DNA from: Devosia elaeis
Lineage (GTDB): Bacteria; Pseudomonadota; Alphaproteobacteria; Rhizobiales; Devosiaceae
Direction of reading: 5' to 3'
Assembly (NCBI RefSeq): GCF_001650025.1
Contig: NZ_LVVY01000067.1
Span: forward strand, 1-64,000
DNA: 64,000 nucleotides
The position numbers and the translations under genes are program-made. The notes under the pieces are model-generated. The model did no database searches. It saw only the letters and a list, made by a program, of their open reading frames with translations, and was not told where the DNA came from. This document shows, in pieces, positions 55,791-64,000 of this stretch (the first letter of the stretch is position 1; every line of letters begins with the position of its first letter).

Positions 55791-55824
55791 CGCGCGCCCA
55801 CCGTCGATCCTATAAATAACTATA

Positions 55825-55838
55825 TGGTTTTGTAACCA
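55825..55838. promoter_or_regulatory. Candidate ArsR operator
   Basis: TGGTT-N4-AACCA (55825-55838) is a perfect inverted repeat in an AT-rich gap, 12 bases before the arsR ATG. This pattern is common at ArsR genes paired with SRPBCC genes. Autoregulation is inferred. Confidence 0.5.
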
Positions 55839-55850
55839 GACAGTTTTTTG

Positions 55851-56204
55851 ATGATCGACACAGAACGCCTAGACGCCACATTCCACGCCCTGTCCGATCC
55901 GACGCGCCGGGCCATTCTCGCGCGGCTGGCGCAGGAGGGCGACGTGGCGGTCATGGACCTGGCCGAGCCCTTCGCCATGAGCCAGCCGGCCATTTCCAAG
56001 CATCTGAAGGTGCTGGAAAAAGCCGGTCTCGTCTCGCGCGGCCGCGATGCGCAGAAACGGCCGGTGCATCTGGAAGCCCAACCGCTGGCCGAAGCGACGG
56101 GCTGGCTGATCGAATACCGCAAATATTGGTCGGCGCAATTCGGGCGGCTGGATGACCTCTTGGACGAATTGCAGAAGCTGGAAGAGGCGGCGGGTCGGAA
56201 TTAG
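55851..56204 (+). CDS. ArsR-family transcriptional regulator (second)
   Basis: A 117-residue winged-helix regulator without metal-binding cysteines. It has FHALSDPTRRAILARLAQEG and the recognition helix region FAMSQPAISKHLKVLEKAGL. It lies upstream of an SRPBCC gene, the same pairing as at 32.4-33.0 kb. The ATG at 55851 is preceded by a TTG codon that could also start. An AT-rich promoter with an inverted repeat is upstream. Confidence 0.93.
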   Translation: MIDTERLDATFHALSDPTRRAILARLAQEGDVAVMDLAEPFAMSQPAISKHLKVLEKAGLVSRGRDAQKRPVHLEAQPLAEATGWLIEYRKYWSAQFGRLDDLLDELQKLEEAAGRN

Positions 56205-56229
56205 GACCTTCTCACAAGTGCAGGCCCGG

Positions 56230-56272
56230 TTCTCCCACCCTTCCCGGTGAGGGGAGGAAGGCGACGGCGCCG
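56230..56272. repeat. Short palindromic repeat, family E-like
   Basis: CTCCCACCCTTCCCGGTGAGG followed by GGAGGAAGG resembles the C-rich arms of the intergenic palindromes elsewhere. It lies between the ArsR and SRPBCC genes, which are otherwise 118 bp apart. Confidence 0.4.
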
Positions 56273-56322
56273 CCAAAAAGCAGTGAGAATTCCAAAGTGG
56301 CAAAAATCCAGGGAGACATGTC

Positions 56323-56817
56323 ATGACATTCGGTGATCCGCTTTCCGTGACCACGCCAGCCGACGACCAGGTGGTCGTCGAGCGGGCCTTCGCCGCGCCG
56401 CCCCACCTGGTCTATGCCTGCTATACCCAGCCCAGCCTGATCCGCCGCTGGCTAACCGGGCCGGATGGCTGGACCATGCCGGTCTGTACCTATGATGCGC
56501 GGATAGGCGGCGGCTATCGCTTCGAATGGCATGGCCCCGGCGGCGAGGGTTTCCTGGCCGTCGAGGGCGCCATCACGCGGATCGACGCCATCCGCTACAT
56601 CGATGCGCAGGAGGAATTCGACGGCGGCGTGATGGGCCCCGCCTATCGCAGCGAACTGGCTTTCGAGCTCAAGGACACAGGCACGCTGGTCACCAATACC
56701 TTCACCTATACCTCGCTGGCGCACCGCGACATGGTCGTCGCGACCGGCATGGCGGAGGGCATGGAATTCAGCTTCCAAAGCCTGGACCGCCTGCTGGCGG
56801 AAGAGCAGCGCGGCTAG
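56323..56817 (+). CDS. SRPBCC (AHSA1-like) protein (second)
   Basis: A 164-residue START-like domain. The opening VVVERAFAAPPHLVYACYTQ, RRWLTGPDGW and GGGYRFEWHGPGGEGFLAVE match AHSA1/SRPBCC proteins. The C-terminal helix MAEGMEFSFQSLDRLLAEEQ closes the fold. The ATG at 56323 follows GGGAGA. It is partner to the ArsR gene 118 bp upstream. The ligand is unknown. Confidence 0.88.
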   Translation: MTFGDPLSVTTPADDQVVVERAFAAPPHLVYACYTQPSLIRRWLTGPDGWTMPVCTYDARIGGGYRFEWHGPGGEGFLAVEGAITRIDAIRYIDAQEEFDGGVMGPAYRSELAFELKDTGTLVTNTFTYTSLAHRDMVVATGMAEGMEFSFQSLDRLLAEEQRG

Positions 56818-56826
56818 CCCCCCGTA

Positions 56827-56915
56827 GACCTCATCCTGAGCCTGTCGAAGGCGAGGTCGTGGCACACGGGCTTCGGTTTGCCGACCTCGTGGTTCGACAG
56901 GCTCATCATGAGGTC
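56827..56915. repeat. Long inverted repeat, family C, copy 2
   Basis: GACCTCATCCTGAGCCTGTC at one end and GACAGGCTCATCATGAGGTC at the other are inverted copies, with GCGAGGTCG and CGACCTCG inside. It matches 49083-49172. Confidence 0.85.
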
Positions 56916-56962
56916 TTCCGAGAGCCCCTGACGCAACACCCCAACCTGGGCCCATCCTGAGA

Positions 56963-56998
56963 TGGCGAGATGGATCCCGGCCTCCGCCGGGATGACCA
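56963..56998. repeat. Single palindrome GATCCCGGC...GCCGGGATGAC
   Basis: GATCCCGGCCTCCGCCGGGA followed by TGACCAC is a short hairpin of REP type, found once in this window. It sits between the SRPBCC gene and the convergent DUF2237 gene. Confidence 0.5.
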
Positions 56999-57043
56999 CA
57001 AGCGGGTGGAAGCTCTTGGGCGTCAATCCGGACCTGAACCGCC

Positions 57044-57439
57044 CTAATCGAGATCCAGCGCATAGGCCTTGAGGATTTCGAGCGGGATCAGCGGCAGGAC
57101 ATTGCGGTTGGTGGCGCGGAGGAAGACGCGCGGGGCCTTGCCCGCCGCGTGGGCCTGCGCCCAGCGGGCGGCGACGAGGCACCAGCGGTCACCGGCCACC
57201 AGGCCGGGAAACGCCATTTCCGGGCGGGGCGTGGAGAGATCATTGCCGACGCTGGCGGAATAGGCGAGGAAGTCCGCGCTCGCCTCGATGCAGACCAGGT
57301 GCACGGCCGCATTGTCCGGCCCCGCCGCGCAATAGCCGGTGCGGAAGAAGCCGGTCAGCGGGTCGTTGGAGCAGGGCTGGAGCGGCTCATCCAGGACATT
57401 GTATTCGGCCGGCCCCTCGAAACGCGGATGGACATTCAT
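57044..57439 (-). CDS. DUF2237 family protein
   Basis: A 131-residue protein with the DUF2237 pattern: NVLDEPLQPCSNDPLTGFFR near 14-33, AGNDLSTPRPEMAFPG-like GNDLSTPRPEMAFPGLVAGD around 65-84, and DRWCLVAARW. Three conserved cysteines (PCS, GYC, VCI) are present. The function is unknown. The ATG follows GGAGGTAGAAC, a very strong Shine-Dalgarno. It lies 46 bp after the cckA start-to-stop unit ends and is read in the same direction as cckA. Confidence 0.9.
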   Translation of the reverse strand: MNVHPRFEGPAEYNVLDEPLQPCSNDPLTGFFRTGYCAAGPDNAAVHLVCIEASADFLAYSASVGNDLSTPRPEMAFPGLVAGDRWCLVAARWAQAHAAGKAPRVFLRATNRNVLPLIPLEILKAYALDLD

Positions 57440-57485
57440 GTTCTACCTCCGCGCGGGGCCGCTCGCCGGAGCGGGACAAGGGAGC

Positions 57486-60053
57486 CTATTCCCCCTTGTC
57501 CAGCCGACCCAGCACTTCCTTGACCTTGGAATTGATCTGATCGAGCGAATAGGGCTTGGGCAGGAAATCCACGCTCTGGTCGTCCTCGATATCGCGGCGC
57601 ACGCTTTCCTCGGCATAGCCCGACACGAAGATGATCTTGAGATTGGGCATCTTCTCGCGGACGACCTTGAGCATGGTCGGACCGTCCATTTCCGGCATGA
57701 CCACGTCGGAGATGATGAGATCCACCTGGTAATCGAGGTCTTCCAGCACTTCCAGCGCCTCTTCGCCGCCATCGGCCTCGAACACCTCGTAGCCGGTGGC
57801 CTTGAGGGCGCGGGCGGAGAAGGCGCGCACGCTCTCCTCGTCCTCGACCAGCAGGATGCGCTCCTGGCCGGTCAGGTCCTTGGCCGGCGCGGCGGCGGCG
57901 CCGGCCTTGGCGGCGGCCTCCTCGGGGCTGGGGACATGACGGGGCAGGAAAATCTTGAACGTGGTGCCCACGCCCAGCGTCGAAACCGGGTAGATGAAGC
58001 CCTCGGTCTGCTTGACGATGCCGTAGACGGTCGAGAGGCCGAGGCCGGTGCCCTTGCCCAATTCCTTGGTGGTGAAGAAAGGCTCGAAAATCTTCTCCAG
58101 CACTTCCTGGCTCATGCCGGTGCCGGTGTCCTCGACATCGATGAGCACGTAATCGGCCGGCACCATGCCTTCGAATTTCATGCCGGCCGCTTCGGCCGCG
58201 CTGACATTGGCGGTGCGGATGGCGATGGCGCCGCCATTGGGCATGGCGTCGCGCGCATTGACCACGAGATTGATGATGACCTGTTCCAATTGCACCACAT
58301 CGGCGCGGACCGGCCAGATATTGCGGCCATGCTCGACCGAAAGCGTGTTCTTCTCCCCGATCATGCGCTTGAGCAGGACGGTGAGGTCATCGACGATCAG
58401 CGGCAGTTCGAGCACCTGCGGGCGCAGGGTCTGCCGGCGCGAAAAGGCCAGGAGCTGGCGGGTCAGCCCGGCGGCGCGATTGGCATTCTGCTTGATCTGC
58501 ATCAGCTCGTTGAAGGACGGATCGCCCGGCTTGTGCTTGAGCAGCAGCAGGTCGGAAAAGCCGATAATGGCGGTGAGCAGATTATTGAAATCATGCGCCA
58601 CGCCGCCGGCGAGCTGGCCCACGGCCTGCATCTTCTGGCTCTGGGCGAACTGCGCCTCCAGCTTGCGCTGGTCGGTCATGTCCAGGGCGTAGACATTGAC
58701 CTGCTCGGGCGAGCCGGCGCTGATCTCGGACGCCGAGATATAGAGGCGCACCGCATGGTCGCCCTCGACGCTGAGCAGGGCATCGACGGGCTCGACTTCC
58801 GAATGCTGGGCAATGGCATTGGCGACGGCGCGATTGAGCTTGTCGCGGCTGGCCTCGCCGACCAAGTCCTGCAAAGGCTGCAATTCGAGGCTCTTGTCCT
58901 CGCCCGACCAGCGGAAAATGCGGCCGAACGGCGCATTGGTGCGCACGATGCGCCCCTCCCCGTCCAGGGTCGCGATGGCGAAGGGGGTGTCGTTGAAGAA
59001 GCGCGAGAACCGCACTTCGGCGGCGCGCAATTCCTCCTCGGTATCGGGGGCGCTCGACATGTCGAGCACCTGGGTGCGTGTCTCGCCCAATTCGCCATCG
59101 GCAAGCCGCGCGGCGCGGTGGAGCAGACGCACCGGAAGGGCCGTGCCGTTGCGGCGCACGAGATCGATATCGATGATCTCGGTGCGGATTTCCCCATCGC
59201 CCCGGCCCCGCATCAACAGCGAAGCGCCATCGCCCCGCACGATATCGCGTAGATTGAGCTGGCCGGAATTGAACTCGGCCAGGTCGTAACCGAGCCAATC
59301 GGCCAGGGTCGAGTTGAGATATTGGATATGCCCCTGCGCATCGGCCGAGAAGAAGCCGGAAGGGGAATGATCGAGATAGTCGATCGCCCTTTGCAGGTCG
59401 CGGAAGGCCGTCTCGTTGTTCTCGCGATCGCGGGTGATGTCCTCGATGGTCCAGGCGATCAGCGCCTTGCGGGCATCCTCGGTCTGCGGCAGCGGCCGGA
59501 CCGCCACCCGATACCAGAAGGCCCGGCCCGCTTCGGCCTGCGAACCGCCCAGCCCGCCGGGCACGCGGATATCCTCGATGGCGCTGCGCCCGTCCTTGGC
59601 CGCCCGCGACAGCCGGTAGATGGCCTCGCTGGCATCGGCATGGCCGGCGAAGAGGCGCGGCACGCCCACCGGCACGCCATTGTTCACCGCCCCGGCGAAA
59701 TTGCCGTAATGCTGGTTCACATAGGAAATCTTGCCGTCCTGGTCGGCGATCACCGTGCCGAAAGGCAGGCTGTCGACCACCGCATGCGAAACGGTGCGCC
59801 GCTCCTCGGACGAGGGAAAGCGGAAAAGCCCCGCAGCGAGCCCGAACAGGAAGAAGACCCCCGCCACGGCCAGCATGCCGACAAAGGCCATGACCATCTC
59901 GGAGGGGATGCGATCGCCGAAAAACGAGAAGCCCACGGCGGCAAGCACCAGAGCCACGCCGAGCAGCACGACGCGCCATATTCCCACGGCGGAGCGGGCC
60001 GCATCCAGGACCGGTTCAGGATAGCTGTCCTCGCCGAGCGGCGTCGATGCCAT
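57486..60053 (-). CDS. cckA: Cell-cycle hybrid histidine kinase CckA
   Basis: Membrane-bound hybrid kinase/phosphatase that feeds phosphate through ChpT to CtrA in alphaproteobacteria. The 855-residue protein has two helices near 25-45 and 53-77, then three PAS-like regions (about 90-440). The H-box is [19 protein letters not shown], the ATPase has [14 protein letters not shown] and [14 protein letters not shown], and a C-terminal receiver has [10 protein letters not shown] and the phosphorylatable Asp in [14 protein letters not shown] use the ATG at 60053; an in-frame GTG at 60059 lies too close to the GGAG. Confidence 0.96.
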   Translation of the reverse strand: MASTPLGEDSYPEPVLDAARSAVGIWRVVLLGVALVLAAVGFSFFGDRIPSEMVMAFVGMLAVAGVFFLFGLAAGLFRFPSSEERRTVSHAVVDSLPFGTVIADQDGKISYVNQHYGNFAGAVNNGVPVGVPRLFAGHADASEAIYRLSRAAKDGRSAIEDIRVPGGLGGSQAEAGRAFWYRVAVRPLPQTEDARKALIAWTIEDITRDRENNETAFRDLQRAIDYLDHSPSGFFSADAQGHIQYLNSTLADWLGYDLAEFNSGQLNLRDIVRGDGASLLMRGRGDGEIRTEIIDIDLVRRNGTALPVRLLHRAARLADGELGETRTQVLDMSSAPDTEEELRAAEVRFSRFFNDTPFAIATLDGEGRIVRTNAPFGRIFRWSGEDKSLELQPLQDLVGEASRDKLNRAVANAIAQHSEVEPVDALLSVEGDHAVRLYISASEISAGSPEQVNVYALDMTDQRKLEAQFAQSQKMQAVGQLAGGVAHDFNNLLTAIIGFSDLLLLKHKPGDPSFNELMQIKQNANRAAGLTRQLLAFSRRQTLRPQVLELPLIVDDLTVLLKRMIGEKNTLSVEHGRNIWPVRADVVQLEQVIINLVVNARDAMPNGGAIAIRTANVSAAEAAGMKFEGMVPADYVLIDVEDTGTGMSQEVLEKIFEPFFTTKELGKGTGLGLSTVYGIVKQTEGFIYPVSTLGVGTTFKIFLPRHVPSPEEAAAKAGAAAAPAKDLTGQERILLVEDEESVRAFSARALKATGYEVFEADGGEEALEVLEDLDYQVDLIISDVVMPEMDGPTMLKVVREKMPNLKIIFVSGYAEESVRRDIEDDQSVDFLPKPYSLDQINSKVKEVLGRLDKGE

Positions 60054-60193
60054 GGTCACTTGCTCCAGAAGGCAGAGGCCGTCCCGAATCGGGACATCGG
60101 GAAAGGTCTACCAAATGCTCCGCCCGCTTGGGAGGGTGAAGCGGCTTTTCAACATGACAGGCACGCAATTGTCCGCAGGCGCGATGGCCGGCT

Positions 60194-63100
60194 CTAGCGG
60201 AGCGAAGCCAGGTCCGCGCTCGGCTGGCTGGGATTGGCGGGCGCCAGCGCCCCATCCCCGGCATAGGTCTCGCGATAGGAGGCGAGGAAGGCGGTGAGGC
60301 TGTCCTGCGCCGCGATTTCGGCCGCGACCTTCTTGAATTCGAGGCTGGTCGCCTGGATCGGCCCGGTGACGAAATCGAACATCGGCCATTCGGGGGAATT
60401 GACCATCTGCTCGCCGAACTTGGCCCGCAGCCGCGACAGGCCAAACGTGTCGCCGGCCAGCACATAGCCGACCCCGGCGCGGATCAGGTTCATGCGCGTG
60501 GCGCGGCTGGGCGTCTGCCCCGCCGGCTCATTGCCATAGAGGGCTTCGAGCATTTCTCCTGCCTGGCTGTAGCGCCTGGCCTTCCAATGGGCGTCGATCC
60601 GCAGCAGCGCGACATCCTTGCCGTCCATATTGCTGATGATGTCGAGGGCCAATTGGTCGCGCCCGCCATCGATCATCGCCCGCGCCTCCAGGATGCGCCG
60701 TTGGCGGGCCAGGGATTCGGGGATCTCGGGCAGGCGCGTGTCGTTGAGCACCCGGATGGCGTCCTGCGGCCTGCGGTCGGCCAGATAGATCACCGCCAGG
60801 TCGGCGGCAATCTGGGTGCGGGCCACGCCGCGCAGCCTGTTGTCGAGCTGGTATTGCAGCAATTCGGCAGCCTGGGCCAGAAGATCCACGCGCACCAGCC
60901 GCCGCGCCAGATTGCGGATCATTTCGTCGCCGCGCGCGCCGGGCGGGGTCAGGTGGCGGAAATCGTAATAGATGGCCAGGGCTTCCACCGGCCCGAGGGC
61001 ATCGGCCATGCCATTGAGGAAGAGATCGGCGAACATCGACTGCGCCTGGTCGCGCAGGGCATTGACCGCCTGGCTTTCCGGAAAGCTCGCCACCGCGGCG
61101 CGGACGGTTTCGAAACCGGGCCGGTAATCGCCATTGCGGAAATAGAGGTCGGCCAGCAGCGATTGCATCTCCGCCTCCAGCGCCCCGCCCCGCCAGAGCA
61201 GGCTTTCCGCCGCCAGGGTCTGCGTGGCCTTGGCCAGGTCGAGCCGGTTTTCCCGGTCCAGCAGCAACAGGGTCCGGTAGACGGCCTCGGCACGGGTGGG
61301 CCGCACTTCCGAGGCGATCACCTGGCCATAGAGGTCGAGCGCCTCCTGGTTGCGCCCTTCGGCCTCGTCGATGCGCCCGGACAGCAGGTGATAGAGCGAG
61401 GCATCCTCGACGCTGAGGGCGGCGAATTCGACCTTTTCCAGCAGGCTTTCGGCGAAATCGGCATCGCCCGCCTCCACGGCGGCGCGGCTCGCGGCCAGGT
61501 GGAACATGTTGCGCAGCCATTCGGGATAGGCATCCACAAAGGGCTGGGCTTCCAGCGCATCGAGCCGCGCACCGCGATAATCGTTCTCCGCCGCGCGGGC
61601 AAGCATCCGCCAGAACAGCGCATCGACCTCCTGCGCCACAACGGCGGCATTGAGAGTCTGCAGGGCCTCCCGCGGGCGCCCGGCCATCACATTGGCCACC
61701 GCCTGCGTCATGCGGACCTGCCTGGTCAGATCCTCCGCCTTGAGATCGGCCTCGAGCACCCGCAGCACGCCCAGGGCTTCGAAAGCCATGCGATTGGCCA
61801 AGTAGAATTGCGCCAGGTCGAGGCGGGCGGCATCGCGATTGCCGCCTTCGCTGGCCGCCGCCGCCGCTTCCAGCGCATCGCGGGTCGCGATGAATTGCTG
61901 CGGGTCGCGCTGTTCGAGCGCCGCCAGGTCGATAAATCCGGCGCGGACGGCTTCCTGCGCCTGGCTGCCGGCGCTGCGCAAGGTGTCGGAGGCGGAAACG
62001 GTCAGCCCGCCATTGCTGGAAATCACCGCCAAGGGACTTTCAAGCGCCACTTCAAGCCCGGCCGATTTCGGCTTGACCACCAGGCCATGCACGCTCCGCA
62101 GCGCGGTGAAATCCACATGATCGAGATTGCGCGTCAGCCCCCGCGCCGGCGGATAGGCCGTCACCACCTTGAGGACATCGCCCACCAGCGGATCGCGGAA
62201 ATCGTGGATGCGGCCGGGCCGGGCCACGTCGGCGACCATTTCGAAGGCGCCCTCGATGTCGCGGCGGCGCGACAGGTTCATCGGCTCGGTGGGGCTCAGC
62301 ATCATGTCGCCGAGCGAGAGCACCCAGGCCATGCCTTCGGAACCCAGGGTGGCAAGCCGCTCCTGCGCCAGATCGATGCGCACCACCTGGGTGTCGCCCG
62401 AGGCAATGACGGCGAATTCGGAGGCCACGGCACCAAGATCGTCCGAGGATTGCGGCGGCCGGATGCCGGTGACGGTATCGAAGATCATCCAGACCGTGTC
62501 GCCACGCCGGAACACGGCTGCAGGAATATCCTGCTCGAAGGGAAAAACCAGCCGGACGGTGGAGCCCAGCACGTTCACGAACGGCGTGACGGCCTCGGCG
62601 GCCTCCGGTTGCAGGGCGGCGATGCGTGGTGGCTCGGCTTCGGCGGGCGCCTCCTGCTCGGCCGTCGCGGCCAGGTCGGCCAGCATCAACGCGGGCAGGC
62701 CTTGCCCGGCAATGTCGATATCGAGCACATATTGGCTGGGCGAAATCTCGTAGAAGCGCGGCTCCACTCCTTCGGCGAAGAGGAAGGTGGCCACCGCCCC
62801 ATCGGGCGAAGTCCCCGCCTGCACGGACACTACCTCGTCCGGCAGCCCGCCCAGCAGCGCGCCGATATCCATGTCCACCGGCCATTCGAAGGTGGCGGCG
62901 CCGATATTGCCTTTCTTGGTGAATTGCGCGTCGGTCGGCACCGACCAGTCGAATTGCAGACGCAGGAAGGTGGCGTTCTGGCCGACGCGGATATCGACTC
63001 GGGGATCGAGTTCGGCCGCCATGCGCGCCTTGCGGTCGCGTTCGGCCCTGATCGCGGCCTGGCGCGCCCGTTCGGCCAGCTTGTCGATGACGTCCTGCGG

Positions 63101-63559
63101 CAGCGGCGGCGGCATGCCCTGCCAGCTCGGCGGCATCAGGTCGATATAAAGCTGCTCGCCGGCATCGATGCGGTTGAAATTGAAGCTGGAGCGCAGCCCG
63201 ATGCGCAGGCCCCGGCCATCCGGATCGACCCGGGCAATGGTCAGGTAATTGGGCATGGTCAGCCCGACATCGGGCAGCAGAATATCGACAGGATCGTCGA
63301 ATTGCAGGGACAGAACGCCGTTTTCGACGCGGAAATCGTGGCGGGGCAATTCATCGCGCCCGGGGAAGCTGAGGATCAGCCGCCCATAGCCTTCCTGCTC
63401 GGCAGCAAAAAGCTGGCCCTGTTCCTGGCCATGCGCAGAGGCAGTCATTGCCAGCACGCTGGCCAATGCCGCCGCGACCAAGGCAGTTCTTGCCCGTCGC
63501 CAACCTGCGATCAATGCGGTCTTCACCGGCTTTCTGCCCGCCCGACGCCAAGATGACAC
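60194..63559 (-). CDS. Large periplasmic TPR protein beside motE
   Basis: A 1121-residue secreted protein. The first 45 residues are a signal peptide (Arg-rich, then ALVAAALASVLAMTASAHGQ, cleavage about residue 43-45). The next roughly 450 residues contain several strand-rich modules reminiscent of AMIN-type domains (RLILSFPGRDELPRHDFRVE and FLRLQFDWSVPTDAQF). The C-terminal half is helical with TPR-like repeats (DAARLDLAQFYLANRMAFEA, GALEAEMQSLLADLYFRNG). There is no enzyme motif. It sits downstream of motE in the same direction. The start is a GTG at 63559 or 63526. Confidence 0.8.
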   Translation of the reverse strand: MSSWRRAGRKPVKTALIAGWRRARTALVAAALASVLAMTASAHGQEQGQLFAAEQEGYGRLILSFPGRDELPRHDFRVENGVLSLQFDDPVDILLPDVGLTMPNYLTIARVDPDGRGLRIGLRSSFNFNRIDAGEQLYIDLMPPSWQGMPPPLPQDVIDKLAERARQAAIRAERDRKARMAAELDPRVDIRVGQNATFLRLQFDWSVPTDAQFTKKGNIGAATFEWPVDMDIGALLGGLPDEVVSVQAGTSPDGAVATFLFAEGVEPRFYEISPSQYVLDIDIAGQGLPALMLADLAATAEQEAPAEAEPPRIAALQPEAAEAVTPFVNVLGSTVRLVFPFEQDIPAAVFRRGDTVWMIFDTVTGIRPPQSSDDLGAVASEFAVIASGDTQVVRIDLAQERLATLGSEGMAWVLSLGDMMLSPTEPMNLSRRRDIEGAFEMVADVARPGRIHDFRDPLVGDVLKVVTAYPPARGLTRNLDHVDFTALRSVHGLVVKPKSAGLEVALESPLAVISSNGGLTVSASDTLRSAGSQAQEAVRAGFIDLAALEQRDPQQFIATRDALEAAAAASEGGNRDAARLDLAQFYLANRMAFEALGVLRVLEADLKAEDLTRQVRMTQAVANVMAGRPREALQTLNAAVVAQEVDALFWRMLARAAENDYRGARLDALEAQPFVDAYPEWLRNMFHLAASRAAVEAGDADFAESLLEKVEFAALSVEDASLYHLLSGRIDEAEGRNQEALDLYGQVIASEVRPTRAEAVYRTLLLLDRENRLDLAKATQTLAAESLLWRGGALEAEMQSLLADLYFRNGDYRPGFETVRAAVASFPESQAVNALRDQAQSMFADLFLNGMADALGPVEALAIYYDFRHLTPPGARGDEMIRNLARRLVRVDLLAQAAELLQYQLDNRLRGVARTQIAADLAVIYLADRRPQDAIRVLNDTRLPEIPESLARQRRILEARAMIDGGRDQLALDIISNMDGKDVALLRIDAHWKARRYSQAGEMLEALYGNEPAGQTPSRATRMNLIRAGVGYVLAGDTFGLSRLRAKFGEQMVNSPEWPMFDFVTGPIQATSLEFKKVAAEIAAQDSLTAFLASYRETYAGDGALAPANPSQPSADLASLR

Positions 63560-63674
63560 GTTTTGCGGACGGGGTATTCTTCCCCCAAAGCCTCAAAACG
63601 CGAGGATTACACGCTTGTTTCAGCGTCACCCTAATCAGCCCGGCTTAACGTCCCCCTAAGGCGATCGGCGACAT

Positions 63675-64000
63675 TTACTGTCCGACGATCTGCGGCAGGG
63701 CGGCCAGATCGTCGGGGCTCATGCTTTCGAGCGGGTCGGAATCGGCCGAGGCCATGCGCACCGTCAGCTCCTGCGCGCGGGTCGTGTTCATTTCGGCGAG
63801 GATGGGCGACATCTTGCGCGGGCTCATCATCCGGGTGACGCGCAGCAGCACGTCCATGTCCAGATTGTCGAAAATCTTGGCCGCATCCTTGGGCTTCATC
63901 GATTCATACATGGCCACGATGGCGGCGAACTGGCCTTCTTCCATCTGCTTGCGCTGCTCTACCAGCGAGGCGATCTGATCCTCGATGGATTGCAGGGTCG
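63675..64000 (-). CDS. MotE-family flagellar protein (partial, cut by window end)
   Basis: Only the C-terminal 107 residues are visible; the frame is open to base 64000. The block FAAIVAMYESMKPKDAAKIFDNLDMDVLLRV (in two halves), RMMSPRKMSPILAEMNTTRA and TVRMASADS matches the MgtE-N-like domain of MotE proteins, with a preceding charged coiled-coil part (EDQIASLVEQRKQMEEGQ). In Sinorhizobium MotE is a periplasmic chaperone needed for the motor protein MotC. An internal ATG at 63944 could mislead as a start. Confidence 0.88.
   Translation of the reverse strand, partial: TLQSIEDQIASLVEQRKQMEEGQFAAIVAMYESMKPKDAAKIFDNLDMDVLLRVTRMMSPRKMSPILAEMNTTRAQELTVRMASADSDPLESMSPDDLAALPQIVGQ

Noticed and set aside
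57339-59252. A 637-codon open frame opposite cckA
   Set aside because: It is an antisense shadow of cckA with no domain content.
60587-63556. A 989-codon open frame opposite the TPR protein
   Set aside because: The minus-strand frame has a signal peptide and repeats; the plus-strand translation lacks any fold signal.
63675-63944. Complete 89-residue protein starting at the internal ATG
   Set aside because: The frame continues open upstream with coiled-coil sequence of the MotE family, so the gene is cut by the window edge.

Overview
The window is about 64 kb of GC-rich chromosomal DNA carrying mostly housekeeping genes. Several features point to an alphaproteobacterium of the order Hyphomicrobiales (Rhizobiales). 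These are a CckA-type cell-cycle hybrid kinase, a MotE-family flagellar protein, a DUF1476 (F1-ATPase zeta inhibitor) gene, separate purS/purQ/purL genes, a BolA/CGFS-glutaredoxin cluster, a SbmA/BacA-like transporter, GTTC-N7-GTTC-like (alphaproteobacterial LexA) motifs at recA, and RIME/REP-like intergenic palindromes. A Devosia-like genus is my best guess from overall look, but it is inference only. I saw no insertion sequence, prophage, CRISPR array or plasmid function.

Layout. 0-3.3 kb: repeat-filled leader, gnd, and a divergent gluconate 5-dehydrogenase/gluconokinase pair. 3.3-7.3 kb: a TipAS-type MerR regulator, a CYTH triphosphatase with an ogt-like methyltransferase, a RibD/DHFR-like reductase, RluA, and an ASCH/RidA pair. 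7.36 kb: tRNA-Leu(UAA). 7.5-14.5 kb: a small secreted protein, gpt, a CNNM/CorC-type protein, a CinA-N protein, map-radC, a CelD-like GNAT and CcdA. 14.7-25.9 kb: rpe, a PilZ protein, then a purine region (purB, purC, purS, purQ, purL). Interleaved with the purine genes are a hydrolase, a GNAT, DUF1476, an acyltransferase-3 membrane protein, a Pr6Pr membrane protein and two candidate small proteins. 26-29 kb: bolA, a DUF6665-like gene, a HAD hydrolase, grxD, and a GNAT/Dabb pair. 29-32.3 kb: two MFS transporters and an isolated ClpP paralogue. 32.4-37.9 kb: ArsR/SRPBCC, an inositol-phosphatase-family protein, TtcA, SbmA-like, VOC and rpsD. 38-41.6 kb: TetR with two CPBP proteases, then an MFS exporter. 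42-46.9 kb: TrmJ-like, two related GNATs either side of a repeat array, GFA, TfoX and icd. 47-49 kb: GDPD and an EamA transporter. 49.5-53.4 kb: alaS and recA. 53.7-56.8 kb: an AraD1-type sugar-acid enzyme with an aldo/keto reductase, and a second ArsR/SRPBCC pair. 57-64 kb: DUF2237, cckA, a 1121-residue periplasmic TPR protein, and the cut-off motE-like gene.

How the genes work together. Central carbon and nucleotide metabolism dominate: gluconate to 6-phosphogluconate to the pentose phosphate pathway (gntK, gnd, rpe), de novo purine synthesis, and isocitrate dehydrogenase. Genome maintenance (recA, radC, ogt), tRNA and rRNA modification (rluA, ttcA, trmJ, alaS), Fe-S handling (bolA/grxD) and cell-cycle/motility control (cckA, motE) complete the set.

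No obviously new defence or biosynthetic system is present. The most unusual material is non-coding or small. It includes a composite REP-doublet repeat in three full copies, one of which has its flank expanded into a 19-nt tandem array. It also includes a perfect 16-bp inverted repeat at recA whose two arms each look like a LexA site, candidate operators upstream of several regulators, and a large periplasmic protein next to motE that may be a motor-associated client.
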